42,514 nucleotides of DNA from Ectothiorhodospiraceae bacterium (GCA_007125985.1 SLCE01000212.1:1-42514); one strand, 5' to 3'. Shown: positions 17,437-26,602, counted from the first letter of the stretch. A program made the numbers and translations. The notes: a model not told the origin generated them from the sequence alone.

Positions 17437-18558
17437 ATGGCGTTCAACAGCATCGAAGAGATCATCGAGGACATGCGCCAGGGGCGCATGGTGATCATCA
17501 TGGACGATGAGGACCGGGAGAACGAAGGCGACCTGGTCATGGCGTCCAGCATGGTGCGCCCGGAAGACATCAACTTCATGGCCCGCTTCGGCCGGGGCCT
17601 GATCTGCATGACCATGACCCGCGAGCGCTGCGAACAGCTCCGACTGCCGCTCATGGTCAACGACACCGATCAGGCTCAGTCCACCAACTTTACCGTGTCC
17701 ATCGAGGCATCCACCGGCGTCACCACCGGCATCAGCGCGGCTGATCGTGCGCGCACGGTCCAGGCGGCCGTCGCTCCCAATGCGCGACCGGAAGACCTGG
17801 TACAGCCGGGGCATATTTTCCCGCTCATGGCCCAGCCCGGCGGTGTGCTCACCCGGGCCGGCCACACCGAGGCCGGCTGCGACCTGGCGCGCCTGGCCGG
17901 CTTCGAGGCGTCCTCGGTCATTGTCGAGATCCTCAACGAGGATGGCACCATGGCCCGCCGCGACGACCTGATGGCTTTTGCGCGGGAGCACGGGCTCAAA
18001 ATCGGTACCGTGGCCGATCTCATCGCCTATCGCATTCGCAACGAGCGCACGGTGGAGCGCGTGGGTGACTGCGAATTGCCCACGGAATTCGGCGATTTCC
18101 ACCTTTATGCCTATCAGGACAACGTGGACAACCGACTGCATTTCGCGCTGGTGAAAGGCCGCCTGCAGCCTGAGGAGCCGGCGCTGGTGCGCGTTCATCT
18201 TCAGAACACCCTGGGCGATCTGTTCGCCAGCAATGGTCCGCTGTGTGGCTGGCCGCTGCGTGCTGCGCTGAAACAGGTGGCGGAGGCCGGCGCCGGCGTG
18301 GTCCTGGTGCTGCGTAACAACGAGGATGATTCCACCATCCTCAACCGCATGCGCGACTACCAGCGGCTGACCGCGGGCGCCAACCCGGAAAGCGTGGGCG
18401 CCGGACACGGGTCGCCGGAACTGCGTACCTATGGCCTCGGCGCCCAGATTCTCACTGATCTGGGGGTGGCGCGGATGCGTGTGATCAGCTCGCCGAAACG
18501 GATGCACGCCCTGTCGGGCTTCGGCATGGAAGTGACCGAATACGTGGATCCGCAATAG
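17437..18558 (+). CDS. ribB: 3,4-dihydroxy-2-butanone 4-phosphate synthase with degenerate GTP cyclohydrolase II domain (RibBX type)
   Basis: The N-terminal 200 residues are an intact Rib[12 protein letters not shown] (acidic metal/substrate loop), [13 protein letters not shown] and [18 protein letters not shown]. It makes the four-carbon precursor from ribulose 5-phosphate. The C-terminal region (about 205-365) has the GTP cyclohydrolase II fold signature, but the zinc cysteines are missing: where active RibA has HSECLTGD and CDCG this protein reads [23 protein letters not shown] cyclohydrolase activity is therefore unlikely and a true ribA is expected elsewhere. Such RibBX proteins are described in Proteobacteria. 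The start ATG at 17437 ([12 protein letters not shown]) has AGCAGG 9 nt upstream; ATG 17428 is an alternative. Confidence 0.94.
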   Translation: MAFNSIEEIIEDMRQGRMVIIMDDEDRENEGDLVMASSMVRPEDINFMARFGRGLICMTMTRERCEQLRLPLMVNDTDQAQSTNFTVSIEASTGVTTGISAADRARTVQAAVAPNARPEDLVQPGHIFPLMAQPGGVLTRAGHTEAGCDLARLAGFEASSVIVEILNEDGTMARRDDLMAFAREHGLKIGTVADLIAYRIRNERTVERVGDCELPTEFGDFHLYAYQDNVDNRLHFALVKGRLQPEEPALVRVHLQNTLGDLFASNGPLCGWPLRAALKQVAEAGAGVVLVLRNNEDDSTILNRMRDYQRLTAGANPESVGAGHGSPELRTYGLGAQILTDLGVARMRVISSPKRMHALSGFGMEVTEYVDPQ

Positions 18559-18605
18559 GGTCGGGCGATCCCGGCTATACCCTGAACTGAACGACGGACG
18601 TAACC

Positions 18606-19073
18606 ATGAAAACCATCGAAGGCAGCTTTACCCATACCAGTGGCCGTTACGTGATTGCTGTGGCCCGTTTCAACAGCTTCGTGGTGGAAAGCCTGCTGGA
18701 AGGGGCGCTGGACGCCCTGCGCCGGCATGGCGTGAAAGATGCCCAGATCACCCTGGTGCGTGTACCCGGTGCCTGGGAACTCCCGCTGGTGGTGAACCGA
18801 CTGGCGCGCAAAGGCGATTGTGATGCCGTGATCGCATTGGGTGCGGTGATCCGCGGCGGCACACCGCATTTCGAGCATGTGGCTGGCGAATGCACCAAGG
18901 GCTTGGCCCAGGCATCCATGGAACATGACGTGCCGGTAGCCTTCGGCGTGCTGACGGTGGATACCATCGAGCAGGCGATTGAACGGGCTGGCACCAAGGC
19001 GGGTAACAAGGGTGCCGAAGCGGCCCTGTCCGCGCTGGAGATGGTGGATCTGCTGGCGCAGGTGGGCAAATAG
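18606..19073 (+). CDS. ribH: 6,7-dimethyl-8-ribityllumazine synthase
   Basis: RibH condenses the RibD-derived pyrimidine with dihydroxybutanone phosphate to the lumazine used by riboflavin synthase. The 155-aa protein has the family marks [48 protein letters not shown] (with the catalytic His) and [20 protein letters not shown]. It normally forms pentamers or 60-mers. It lies between ribB and nusB; nusB starts 5 bp after its stop. There is no FMN riboswitch in front of this rib cluster, so regulation must be different or constitutive. Confidence 0.97.
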   Translation: MKTIEGSFTHTSGRYVIAVARFNSFVVESLLEGALDALRRHGVKDAQITLVRVPGAWELPLVVNRLARKGDCDAVIALGAVIRGGTPHFEHVAGECTKGLAQASMEHDVPVAFGVLTVDTIEQAIERAGTKAGNKGAEAALSALEMVDLLAQVGK

Positions 19074-19078
19074 GCAGC

Positions 19079-19606
19079 ATGAGCAGGCGAGCGAAAAAGC
19101 CCCAGGCCGGGCGTCGGCTCACCCTGGCGCGGCACCGCGCCATGCAGGCGCTTTACCAGTGGCAGGCCACCGGGCATTCGGCCGCCCAGATCGAGTTGCA
19201 GTTTCTGCCGCCGGAGACGGATGAGCCGCCCGAGGCGGAGTCGGCGGTGGAGCCGGACCGGGAACTGGAAGACGCCACCGACATGGCGGATGCCGATCAG
19301 AACCTTTTCCGAGAGCTGCTCTACGGCGTGATGGACCGCCTGGAGGATTGGGATGCACAGATCGTCCCGCACCTGGATCGTGCGCTGAAGAGTCTGGATC
19401 CGGTGGAGCGGGTGATTCTGCGTATGGGCACCTACGAGCTCAACGAACGTCTGCAGGTGCCTTACCGGGTTGTGATCAACGAATACGTGGAACTGGCCAA
19501 GCTGTTCGGGGCCGAGGACAGCTACAAGTACATCAACGGCGTACTGGACAAGGTGGCGCGGGGCAATCGCTTCCGTGTCGCGGAAATGCAAACCCGGCAG
19601 CGCTAG
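19079..19606 (+). CDS. nusB: Transcription antitermination factor NusB
   Basis: NusB binds boxA RNA with NusE (S10) during rRNA antitermination. At 175 aa it is longer than E. coli NusB (139 aa). The start (RRLTLARHRAMQALYQWQ) and the C-terminal half (DRALKSLDPVERVILRMGTYEL, PYRVVINEYVELAKLFG, DSYKYINGVLDKVAR) are conserved. The extra length is an acidic, proline/glutamate-rich insert at about residues 42-70 (PPETDEPPEAESAVEPDREL), probably a disordered loop between helices. It is tightly linked behind ribH, as in many gammaproteobacteria. Confidence 0.95.
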   Translation: MSRRAKKPQAGRRLTLARHRAMQALYQWQATGHSAAQIELQFLPPETDEPPEAESAVEPDRELEDATDMADADQNLFRELLYGVMDRLEDWDAQIVPHLDRALKSLDPVERVILRMGTYELNERLQVPYRVVINEYVELAKLFGAEDSYKYINGVLDKVARGNRFRVAEMQTRQR

Positions 19607-19700
19607 CTGACCCATTCTCATGGTGCCCGCCGTTGCCGCATCAGATTCAGTGCGCGCCGAATAGCCGAACGCCTCGCGGCCCATGAGGGAGTCCAGCGCC

Positions 19701-20675
19701 ATGTCAGCCTCCGAATTTGAGCTTATCCAGCGGCATTTCAGTGAACTCGGCAGCCGTCGTGATGATGTGCTGCTGGGGGTGGGTGATGACGCCGCCCTGC
19801 TGCAGCCCACGCCGGGTGAGGTGCTGGCGCTGTGCGTGGATACACTGGTGGGCGGTGTCCATTTTCCGCAGGATGCGCCGGCTGACTCCGTGGGCCACAA
19901 GGCCCTGGCGGTGAACCTCAGCGATCTGGCCGCTATGGGCGCCCGCCCGGCCTGGGCGACCCTGTCGTTGACCGTCCCGACGGCGGATGAAGACTGGATT
20001 GCGGCATTTGCCCGCGGCTTCGGCGATCTGGCCCGCTATCACGGTATTGCGCTGGTCGGGGGCGATCTCACCCGCGGCCCGCTCAGCGTTTCCGTGCAGG
20101 CGGCCGGCTTTGTGCCCCGGGGCCGGGCGCTGACGCGCCGTGGCGCAAGGCCGGGCGACGCGGTCTGTGTCAGCGGCACACTGGGCGATGCAGCTCTCGG
20201 GCTGTGCCTGTGGCGCGATGGACGCGCGGATCTGGATGAGGACAGCCGCTGGCTGGTGGACCGCTTGCACCGCCCGGTTCCCCGGGTCAGTCTGGGCCTT
20301 GCGTTGCGTGACTGCGCCACATCGGCCGTGGACATCTCCGACGGGCTTGCCCAGGATCTGGGCCATGTGCTCCAGGCCAGTGGTGTGGGCGCGCAGCTGG
20401 ATGTGGACCGTCTGCCTCTGTCAACGGCGCTGGTCCAGTATGCGGCCAGAGAAGACCATCTGACCCAGGCCATGGGTGGTGGTGACGATTACGAATTGTG
20501 TTTTACAGTGCCCCGCAGCTGCCTCCACAAACTGGATGCCATCGCCAGCAGGGTCGGCGTGCAGATCACCCGCATTGGGACCATCCAGCCGGACGGTGGG
20601 CTTGAGCTGGTGCACGCGGATCGCTCACCGGCGCGGCTGGGCAAGGCGGGTTACACGCATTTCGATGCATCGTAG
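19701..20675 (+). CDS. thiL: Thiamine-monophosphate kinase
   Basis: ThiL makes thiamine diphosphate from thiamine monophosphate and ATP, the last step of vitamin B1 synthesis. It is 324 aa, as E. coli ThiL (325). PurM-like fold motifs seen: GVGDDAALL, LCVDTLVGGVHFP, GHKALAVNLSDLAAMGA, VGGDLTRGP, DISDGLAQDLG and GGGDDYELCF, which carry the acidic metal/ATP ligands. The start at 19701 (MSASEFELIQRHF) is preceded by GAGGGA; an ATG six codons upstream (19683) is possible. It follows nusB after a 94-bp gap with no visible promoter and precedes pgpA, the standard order. Confidence 0.95.
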   Translation: MSASEFELIQRHFSELGSRRDDVLLGVGDDAALLQPTPGEVLALCVDTLVGGVHFPQDAPADSVGHKALAVNLSDLAAMGARPAWATLSLTVPTADEDWIAAFARGFGDLARYHGIALVGGDLTRGPLSVSVQAAGFVPRGRALTRRGARPGDAVCVSGTLGDAALGLCLWRDGRADLDEDSRWLVDRLHRPVPRVSLGLALRDCATSAVDISDGLAQDLGHVLQASGVGAQLDVDRLPLSTALVQYAAREDHLTQAMGGGDDYELCFTVPRSCLHKLDAIASRVGVQITRIGTIQPDGGLELVHADRSPARLGKAGYTHFDAS

Positions 20676-20726
20676 GGAATCGTTCAGTGCTTCCCTGGCT
20701 GGAATCTTGCCGGGCGGGTCGGCAGA

Positions 20727-21233
20727 ATGCAGGCCATGAGCGAAAAAAACCTGGGTGCTCTCGGCGATCGCGCCCGCCTTTCCAATCCTGTACATTTTCT
20801 CGCCCTCGGCTTCGGCAGCGGTCTTTCGCCCAAGGCGCCGGGCACCATGGGTACGCTGGCCGCAATCCCCGTGTTTCTGTTGATAGCGTGGCTGCCGCTG
20901 CCCGCCTATCTGGCGGTGGTGGCCGTGGTCTGTGTTCTGGGCATCTGGATCTGTGATCGCGCGGCCCGGGATTTCGGCGTGCACGATCATCCCGCCATTG
21001 TCTGGGATGAGATCGCCGGATTCCTGGTCACCATGATTGCCGTGCCGGCCGGGTTTCTCTGGGTGGTGCTCGGGTTTCTGCTCTTCCGCCTGTTCGACAT
21101 CCTCAAACCCTGGCCCATCCGCTGGCTGGATCGCCGCGTCCATGGCGGTCTCGGCATCATGCTCGATGACATTGTGGCTGGCGTATTCAGCCTGCTGATT
21201 CTGCACCTGCTCATCTGGCTGGTGGGGGGCTGA
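20727..21233 (+). CDS. pgpA: Phosphatidylglycerophosphatase A
   Basis: PgpA dephosphorylates phosphatidylglycerophosphate to phosphatidylglycerol in the inner membrane. The 168-aa protein has SGLSPKAPGTMGTLAAIP near residue 30, HPAIVWDEIAGFLV with acidic catalytic residues, FRLFDILKPWPIRWLD and GLGIMLDDIVAG, plus three to four membrane helices. The start is uncertain between ATG 20727 (GGCGGG about 8 nt upstream) and ATG 20736 (MSEKNLG). It lies downstream of thiL, and its stop overlaps the start of the next gene by one base. Confidence 0.94.
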   Translation: MQAMSEKNLGALGDRARLSNPVHFLALGFGSGLSPKAPGTMGTLAAIPVFLLIAWLPLPAYLAVVAVVCVLGIWICDRAARDFGVHDHPAIVWDEIAGFLVTMIAVPAGFLWVVLGFLLFRLFDILKPWPIRWLDRRVHGGLGIMLDDIVAGVFSLLILHLLIWLVGG

Positions 21234-22132
21234 TGCTGAGTCGCCGCCCGCTGATGCTGGCCCTGATCGCGCTGCTGCTGCTCGGCCTGCTGGCGTATTT
21301 CGGCACCCGGACCTGGATGGAGTACAGGATGGCCGGCGTGGTTGACCGGCAATTGGCGCTGCTGCCGGGCCAGATGGATGTCCGCTACGACGGTATCCGG
21401 GTCAAGTTGTTCCAGCGCACCCTGCGCCTGGAGGGGGTACGCATCAGCCTCAGTCCGGACGAGCCCGCCATCTACCTGCAGGCGCTGGTCCTACACCGCA
21501 TTGACCGGGACAACCCCATTCCTCATGAGCTGGAAATTGAGGTGCGGGGTTTTGATCAGCGGCTTGCCGGCAGTCGGCTGCCCTTGGCTGACATGCTGCA
21601 GGCCCATGGTTATGACCGCCTGCGCGGCTCGGCCTATCTCCACTATCGTTACGTACCCGAGGAGCGCCGTCTGGAATTGCCGCGTCTGCGGCTGACGCTC
21701 CACGAGCTGGGAGAGCTGGTTACGGAAGGCCGATGGCCTCAGCATCGTCCGGCCGGGTTACCGTTGATGGACTGGCGCGTGGTGGACAGCCTGGCACTGG
21801 ATTTTCTGGAACTCAGTTATCAGGATGAAGGTCTGGTTCCGCGCATTTTACAGCGGTCGGCGTACGAGCAGGGCATGCTGTCCACCAGCCTCGCCTCCAA
21901 CATCGTTGCCGAGATGGAGTGGTCTGCCGCGGATTTCTCCGACGAACGCCTGGACGCTAGTGTGCGCGCCCTGCGTCTGTTTCTGCTTGATCCGCAGGTA
22001 TTGATCCGACTGCGGCTGGATCCTGAAGAGCCCAAGCCCCTGGGCGAATTGCGGGATCTGGTCCTGGTTGATCCGCCCAGGGCTGCGCTGGAGTTGCGCC
22101 TGTTGTTGTCAACTCCGGCGGCGGGGCGCTGA
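21233..22132 (+). CDS. Membrane-anchored envelope protein of unknown function
   Basis: The 299-aa product has a single hydrophobic N-terminal segment (residues about 8-25, LMLALIALLLLGLLAYF), probably an uncleaved signal anchor, and a large periplasmic part. The pattern after it (YDGIRVKLFQRTLRLEGVRISL) is reminiscent of AsmA/DUF945-like envelope proteins that start with a beta strand describing a lipid-contacting domain, but I cannot assign the family. The end is LRDLVLVDPPRAALELRLLL. It is coupled to pgpA by a one-base overlap, so it is probably the last gene of the rib-nusB-thiL-pgpA run. Confidence 0.75.
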   Translation: MLSRRPLMLALIALLLLGLLAYFGTRTWMEYRMAGVVDRQLALLPGQMDVRYDGIRVKLFQRTLRLEGVRISLSPDEPAIYLQALVLHRIDRDNPIPHELEIEVRGFDQRLAGSRLPLADMLQAHGYDRLRGSAYLHYRYVPEERRLELPRLRLTLHELGELVTEGRWPQHRPAGLPLMDWRVVDSLALDFLELSYQDEGLVPRILQRSAYEQGMLSTSLASNIVAEMEWSAADFSDERLDASVRALRLFLLDPQVLIRLRLDPEEPKPLGELRDLVLVDPPRAALELRLLLSTPAAGR

Positions 22133-22248
22133 GGAAGCGCTGAGTTACTTCCATCCTGCTCTGCGGAGCCATTCGCGTGCGCTCATAAGGAGGCGCGTGG
22201 TACGCCATTGCTGAGACAGCGGGTGCCGCTTCCGGTTAGACTGACCGT

Positions 22249-23544
22249 ATGATGATTCAGGCCATGCCCTTCGTGCCCGGACAGGTTCAGGGCACACTCT
22301 GCCGCGATGGAGCCGCCATCGGCCCCGAACCGTCCATCCTGCTTCTGCACTACGACGAACTCATGCATTTCCGGCAGGTGCCGGCCGGCCTGGTGGTGGT
22401 GGGCGGGGCACCGCTGTCCCACCCCATGACACAGCTCCAGAGCCTTGGTCTGCCCACCGTGGTGGTGAGTGAGCGGCAGGCGGCCGAGCTGCGGCCGGGC
22501 ATGCAGGTGCTTTTGGACGGACATGCGGGAACCATCCGGCTGGCTGGTGGGGAGACGTTCGTTGAACCGCCGCCGGCGGTTGGCCTCAAACCCGGCGAAC
22601 CCATGGAAACCGCCGATGGGGCGCGGGTGGAATTGCGCGCCAGCATCACCGGCGAGGCCGGCGCGGAGGATGCGCGTCGTGTCGGGGCCGCGGCCGTGGG
22701 CATGGTGCGTACGGAATACCTTGCCCCGCCCCATGGCCGCATGCCGGACGTGAGCTACTATCGCAAGGCTTTTTCCGCCATCTGCGAGGCGGCGGCACCC
22801 CTGCCGGTAACCTTCCGATTGCTGGATATTTCGGTGGACAAGAAGCCGCCCTGGCTGGGCCAAATGCAGGGTATGACGGGCCTGCTGGGCCTGCAGGGGT
22901 CACGACTGTTCGGCGTGCGCCCCGTTTCCACCGTGCTGCAGGCGCAACTCGCGGCACTGGAGACGGTGTCGCGGGATCACGATCTACGCGTGCTGATGCC
23001 CTATGTGGCCAGTCCGGAGGAGTTTCGCCACTGGCGTATCCGGGTGCGCGCCTGGCTTCCGGATCGGGTGGCGATCGCCGCTATGGCCGAAACGCCAGCC
23101 GCGGCCCTGGCCATGCCGGAATGGCGCCGCAACGGCACACGGATTTCGCTGGGCTGCAATGATCTGATGCAGTGTCTGTTCGGTGCGGACCGCGATATCC
23201 CCGAGGTGGCGGGTTATCTGGATCCGTATTCCCCGTCGCTATTCCGTTTCCTCAGCCTGGTGGCGAACAGCGCGGAGGCGCACCTGGAGAATGTGCAGAT
23301 TTGTGGGCTGCTGCAGCAGATGCCGGGGGTGCTGAGTATTTTGCTGGGGCTTGGTTACCGGAATTTCTCCACCTCCACGCGCCTGATTCCCTCGCTCGCC
23401 CAGGTGGTGCATCACACCCGGATCGCGGAAGCCGAACAACTGGCTGCCGCCGTGCTGGAAGCCAGCGACAGCGGCACCGTCCGCGATCTGCTGGGCCTGC
23501 CAGGCGAAAGCCGCCCGGCCACACCCTGGCTCGGCAATGCCTGA
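22249..23544 (+). CDS. PEP-utilising enzyme resembling the catalytic part of PTS enzyme I, without HPr or ATP-grasp domain
   Basis: The 431-aa protein consists of a phosphohistidine swivel domain and a PEP-binding TIM barrel. The swivel has GGAPLSHPMTQLQSLGLPTVV with the phospho-acceptor His58. The barrel keeps MVRTEYL, LLDISVDKKPPW, QGSRLFGVRP, VLMPYVASPEEF, MAETPAAAL, ISLGCNDLMQ and the catalytic cysteine in ICGLLQQMPG (Cys352), all aligned with PtsI. What is missing is the HPr-binding helical domain of PtsI and the ATP-grasp domain of PpsA or PpdK. It may therefore pass phosphate to an unknown partner, or be regulatory. No PTS gene is near. The start at 22249 lacks a clear ribosome-binding site. 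Confidence 0.78.
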   Translation: MMIQAMPFVPGQVQGTLCRDGAAIGPEPSILLLHYDELMHFRQVPAGLVVVGGAPLSHPMTQLQSLGLPTVVVSERQAAELRPGMQVLLDGHAGTIRLAGGETFVEPPPAVGLKPGEPMETADGARVELRASITGEAGAEDARRVGAAAVGMVRTEYLAPPHGRMPDVSYYRKAFSAICEAAAPLPVTFRLLDISVDKKPPWLGQMQGMTGLLGLQGSRLFGVRPVSTVLQAQLAALETVSRDHDLRVLMPYVASPEEFRHWRIRVRAWLPDRVAIAAMAETPAAALAMPEWRRNGTRISLGCNDLMQCLFGADRDIPEVAGYLDPYSPSLFRFLSLVANSAEAHLENVQICGLLQQMPGVLSILLGLGYRNFSTSTRLIPSLAQVVHHTRIAEAEQLAAAVLEASDSGTVRDLLGLPGESRPATPWLGNA

Positions 23545-23568
23545 ACAATCCTGGCGCAGCCGGTTGCT

Positions 23569-23592
23569 GGCGCCCGCCGCCGGGCAGGCGCC
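23569..23592. terminator. GC-rich hairpin between convergent genes
   Basis: GGCGCC occurs at 23569-23574 and 23587-23592, with a competing GCCC/GGGC helix inside. The site separates the convergent PEP enzyme and AhpD-like genes (stops at 23544 and 23598), where a bidirectional terminator is expected. No U-run follows, so function is inferred from position only. Confidence 0.3.
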
Positions 23593-23597
23593 GCTAC

Positions 23598-24167
23598 TCA
23601 GCCCCGGCCCAGTTGGTAGAACTCCTCGTTGGGCATCATGCTGCCGAAATTGGCAATGCGGTTGCTCATGGCGAAGAATGCGGTGATGGCGCCGATGTCC
23701 CAGATGGCCTCATCGTCAAAGCCGTGCCGACGGAGCGCTTCAAAATCGGCGTCCTCCACCTCGTTGGACCGCAACGCCACCTTCATGGCGAAGTCCAGCA
23801 TGGCGCGCTGTCGCGGCGTGATGTCAGCCTTGCGGTAGTTGATCGCCAGCTGGTCCGCCAGCAGCGGATGCTTGGCGCGGATGCGCACAATGGCCCCGTG
23901 GGAGACCACGCAGTACAGGCAGCCGTTGGCGCCGGAGGTGGCCACCACAATCATCTCCCGTTCCGCCTTGGTGAGCCCCACGTCCTTGTCCATCAGCGCA
24001 TCGTGATACGCGAAGAACGCCCGGAACTCCTCCGGCCGGCGGGCCAGCGCCAGGAACACATTGGGCACAAAACCGGATTTTTCCTGTACGGCCAGGATTT
24101 TCTCCCGGATATCATCCGGTAGCTCGTTCACGTCCGCCACAGGAAAACGGCTGATGGGCGCGGTCAT
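23598..24167 (-). CDS. AhpD-like / carboxymuconolactone decarboxylase-family peroxidase-related protein
   Basis: The 189-aa helical protein carries the redox motif GCLYCVVSHGA (CxxC plus His) in the position typical of AhpD-like proteins. ERGAND-like wording is present as KAEREMIVVATSGANGCLYC, followed by ALRSNEVEDADFEALRRHGFDDEAIWDI. This fits the uncharacterised peroxidase-related subgroup, expected to reduce peroxides with dithiol electrons. It is encoded downstream of the lipoprotein hydrolase gene, whose stop overlaps its ATG by 4 bp, so both are in one operon. The substrate is unknown. Confidence 0.85.
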   Translation of the reverse strand: MTAPISRFPVADVNELPDDIREKILAVQEKSGFVPNVFLALARRPEEFRAFFAYHDALMDKDVGLTKAEREMIVVATSGANGCLYCVVSHGAIVRIRAKHPLLADQLAINYRKADITPRQRAMLDFAMKVALRSNEVEDADFEALRRHGFDDEAIWDIGAITAFFAMSNRIANFGSMMPNEEFYQLGRG

Positions 24168-25213
24168 GGGGATACCTCCTCGCTATCGTTGTCGTTGATC
24201 GGGCCGCCGTCCTCGCAAAAGGCAGCCCGTTGACGCTCCGCGGTGTTTGCCAGGCCGGAGGGCAGGGCCCTGTTCCGGTCCAGCAGCCAGGCTGCAATAT
24301 CGTCGATGACCACCTGCCCCTGCAAGTCGCGGGTCAGCATGTGATAACCATCGGGGTACAGAATGAAATCCCACAGGCCGTTGTCCGGCAGGTCTTCCAG
24401 CATGCGGCAGGTGGGGCGCCGGGGGACGATCTCGTCATTGGCACCGTACAGAATCAGGGTTGGTATGCGTAATCTGGTACTGGCAGCCAGGGCTTCATCC
24501 ATCAGGTTCGCCAGGCCGTAAACCGCATCGATCCGGGTTTCACGAATCACCAGCGGGTCGCGGCTCCATTCCCGTAACATGGGCATGTTGTCGGTGGGCG
24601 TCACGCCGAGGCTGCGGCCGGTCACCTTGCGCCCGGGTGCCACCTTGGCGCCTACCCAGAGCGCCATGCGCTGATACCAGGGCATGGTGCGCCGTGCCCA
24701 GACGGCAGGCGCCACCAGTACGGCGCCATCCACCTCGGGCAGCGGATCCCGTGCCAGCGCGGCCAGGGTGATGCCGCCGCCCATGCTCTTGCCGATGATA
24801 TAGACGGGCGTCTCGGGGTGGCGCTCCCGGAGCAGGCCCAGCATGGTCCGGGCATCGTTGATCAGCCGTTCCTCGCCCGGCCAGATGCCACGGGCCTCGG
24901 TGGCACCGAAGCCGCGTTGATCGTAAGCGACGGTGAGAATGCCGTGTTCGGCCAGCGACCGGCCCAGTGAATCAAACGCGCCGCCGTAGTCGTTGAATCC
25001 GTGCAGGGCCAGGGCCACGGCGCGTGGGCTCTCCTCCGGCTCCCAATAGCGGATTGGCAGGTGCGTGCCGTCCGCCATCCGGGCGGTGCCGGACTCCAGC
25101 TGTGGCGCCTGGGTGACGTTGCCGCCATCCTGAACCGTGGGGCCGCCGCAGCTGGCCAGGGCCGCGGCCATGATGACGGTAAACAGGCACGGCAGCAGGC
25201 GGTGCGCAGGCAT
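24164..25213 (-). CDS. Lipoprotein alpha/beta hydrolase, monoacylglycerol-lipase-like
   Basis: The 349-aa protein has a lipoprotein signal (residues 1-22, AAALASCGG lipobox with lipidated Cys), so it is anchored to the envelope. The hydrolase core shows ALHGFNDYGGAF (oxyanion region), the nucleophile elbow YIIGKSMGGGITL, the acid in LILYGANDEIVP and the catalytic His in YPDGYHMLTRD. The pattern resembles lysophospholipase/monoacylglycerol lipase (Hydrolase_4). The C-terminal 40 residues are extra and acidic. It overlaps the AhpD-like gene by 4 bp. The natural substrate cannot be read from sequence. Confidence 0.87.
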   Translation of the reverse strand: MPAHRLLPCLFTVIMAAALASCGGPTVQDGGNVTQAPQLESGTARMADGTHLPIRYWEPEESPRAVALALHGFNDYGGAFDSLGRSLAEHGILTVAYDQRGFGATEARGIWPGEERLINDARTMLGLLRERHPETPVYIIGKSMGGGITLAALARDPLPEVDGAVLVAPAVWARRTMPWYQRMALWVGAKVAPGRKVTGRSLGVTPTDNMPMLREWSRDPLVIRETRIDAVYGLANLMDEALAASTRLRIPTLILYGANDEIVPRRPTCRMLEDLPDNGLWDFILYPDGYHMLTRDLQGQVVIDDIAAWLLDRNRALPSGLANTAERQRAAFCEDGGPINDNDSEEVSP

Positions 25214-25332
25214 GGGGCGGCTCGCTCCCTATTGAACCGGATGGACGATGCCGTCATCTTCCAGTGTGCATGCGCTGCAATCAAGCGTCTTCAGGGAGTG
25301 CGGATGAAACAATGTCAGGGGTTGACCGCCCC

Positions 25333-26601
25333 ATGAATCAGGTCGGCTCTGAGCGCGCACTGGAGCGCAGTCAGCGGGCAGTGCTGCGGCGTCACCAACG
25401 GTTTGCCACCGCCTGCCTGGTGGGGGCGGCCGGGGTTTACCTGGCCACGCATTTCGTGGAGGCGCCGGGCTACGGCATCCTGCTGCTGCGCGCGGGTGCC
25501 GAGGCAGGCCTGATCGGTGGCATCGCGGACTGGTTCGCGATCACGGCGCTGTTCCGGCGCCCCTGGGGCTTGCCGATTCCCCATACGGCGATTCTGCCGC
25601 GCAACAAGGATCGCCTGGGGGAAGGGCTTGGCCGCTTTGTTGCCCGCCATTTCCTCGATCCGGACGTGGTTCAGCATCGCCTGCAGCAGACGGAGCCGGC
25701 GCTACAGCTGGGGCGCTGGCTGTCCGGGCGTGACAATGCCGCCGTGGTGGCTGACCGCATCCTGGCGCTGGCGCCGGATGTGCTCTCCGCCTTCAATGAT
25801 CGCGAGGTGCGCGCCTTTTACCGTGATACCTTCCGCGATCAGCTTGGCCGCGTGGACCCGGTGCCGCTGGTGGAGCGCGTGCTGCGCACGCTGATGGAAA
25901 GCGGGCAGCATCAGCGCCTCTTTGATCGCAGCCTGCTGCTGGCGCGGGAGCTGTTACTGCGTAACCGTCAGCTCATCTACCAGCGCGTTGAGGAGCGCAG
26001 CAGTTGGTGGATACCGCGCCGCTTCGACCGGCGCCTGGCCGAGGCCATCATCAGCGGCGTGGAGGAGTGGCTGCAGGATCTGTCCGAGCAGGGCCACCCG
26101 GCACGGGAGGAATTCAATCGCGCCGTTTGGAATTTGGTGATCAACCTGCGGCACTCGCCGGTGATCCGCGAACGGCTGGAGGGGATGCGCGACGGCCTGC
26201 TGGCCAGCCCCGAACTCCAGGAACTGCTGGAAACCGCCTGGGATGACCTGCGCCGCGGCGCGCTGGACGATCTGCAGGATCCGGACTCCCGGTTCCGCCA
26301 TTCGCTGATCAACAGCCTGCAGCGCTTCGGTCGCACTCTGGAGGATGATCCGGACGCCCGTCAGCGGCTGGACGAACGGGTAGAGCTGCTGCTGCGGGAG
26401 CTTATTCTGCCGTTCCGCGACCGTATCGGCGGCTTCATCGCCGATGTGGTCCGGGACTGGGACACGGACAGCCTCAGTGACCGGCTGGAACTGGCGGTAG
26501 GGCGCGACCTGCAGTTCATCCGCATCAACGGCACCCTGGTCGGCGCGCTGGTGGGGATGATTCTGTTCGTTTCCACCGGGCTGGTGTTCGGGCACGTATA
26601 A
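25333..26601 (+). CDS. DUF445 (YjiN-like) inner-membrane protein
   Basis: This 422-aa protein has membrane helices at both ends (about 25-70 and the last 25 residues, LVGALVGMILFVSTGLVF) around a long helical, charged middle. The family signature GLIGGIADWFAITALFRRPWGLPIPHTAILPRNKDRLGEGLG is clear when read in pieces (residues about 55-95), and FVARHFLDPDVV follows. The function of DUF445 is not known. Start choice is uncertain: ATG 25333 (MNQVGSERAL) or ATG 25312; both have weak AGGGG or GGAG sites at long spacing. The end overlaps a TATAAT box that may serve the next gene. Confidence 0.85.
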   Translation: MNQVGSERALERSQRAVLRRHQRFATACLVGAAGVYLATHFVEAPGYGILLLRAGAEAGLIGGIADWFAITALFRRPWGLPIPHTAILPRNKDRLGEGLGRFVARHFLDPDVVQHRLQQTEPALQLGRWLSGRDNAAVVADRILALAPDVLSAFNDREVRAFYRDTFRDQLGRVDPVPLVERVLRTLMESGQHQRLFDRSLLLARELLLRNRQLIYQRVEERSSWWIPRRFDRRLAEAIISGVEEWLQDLSEQGHPAREEFNRAVWNLVINLRHSPVIRERLEGMRDGLLASPELQELLETAWDDLRRGALDDLQDPDSRFRHSLINSLQRFGRTLEDDPDARQRLDERVELLLRELILPFRDRIGGFIADVVRDWDTDSLSDRLELAVGRDLQFIRINGTLVGALVGMILFVSTGLVFGHV

Positions 26602-26602
26602 T
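26597..26602 (+). promoter_or_regulatory. Possible -10 box (TATAAT) for the sodium channel gene
   Basis: A perfect TATAAT lies across the DUF445 stop codon, 34 nt before the channel start. CACCGG, 17 nt upstream, is a poor -35, so the site could be weak, activator-dependent or fortuitous. Confidence 0.3.

Noticed and set aside
16678-18555. 625-aa open frame on the minus strand
   Set aside because: Antisense to ribE and ribB; His/Gln-rich composition typical of shadow frames, no family motif.
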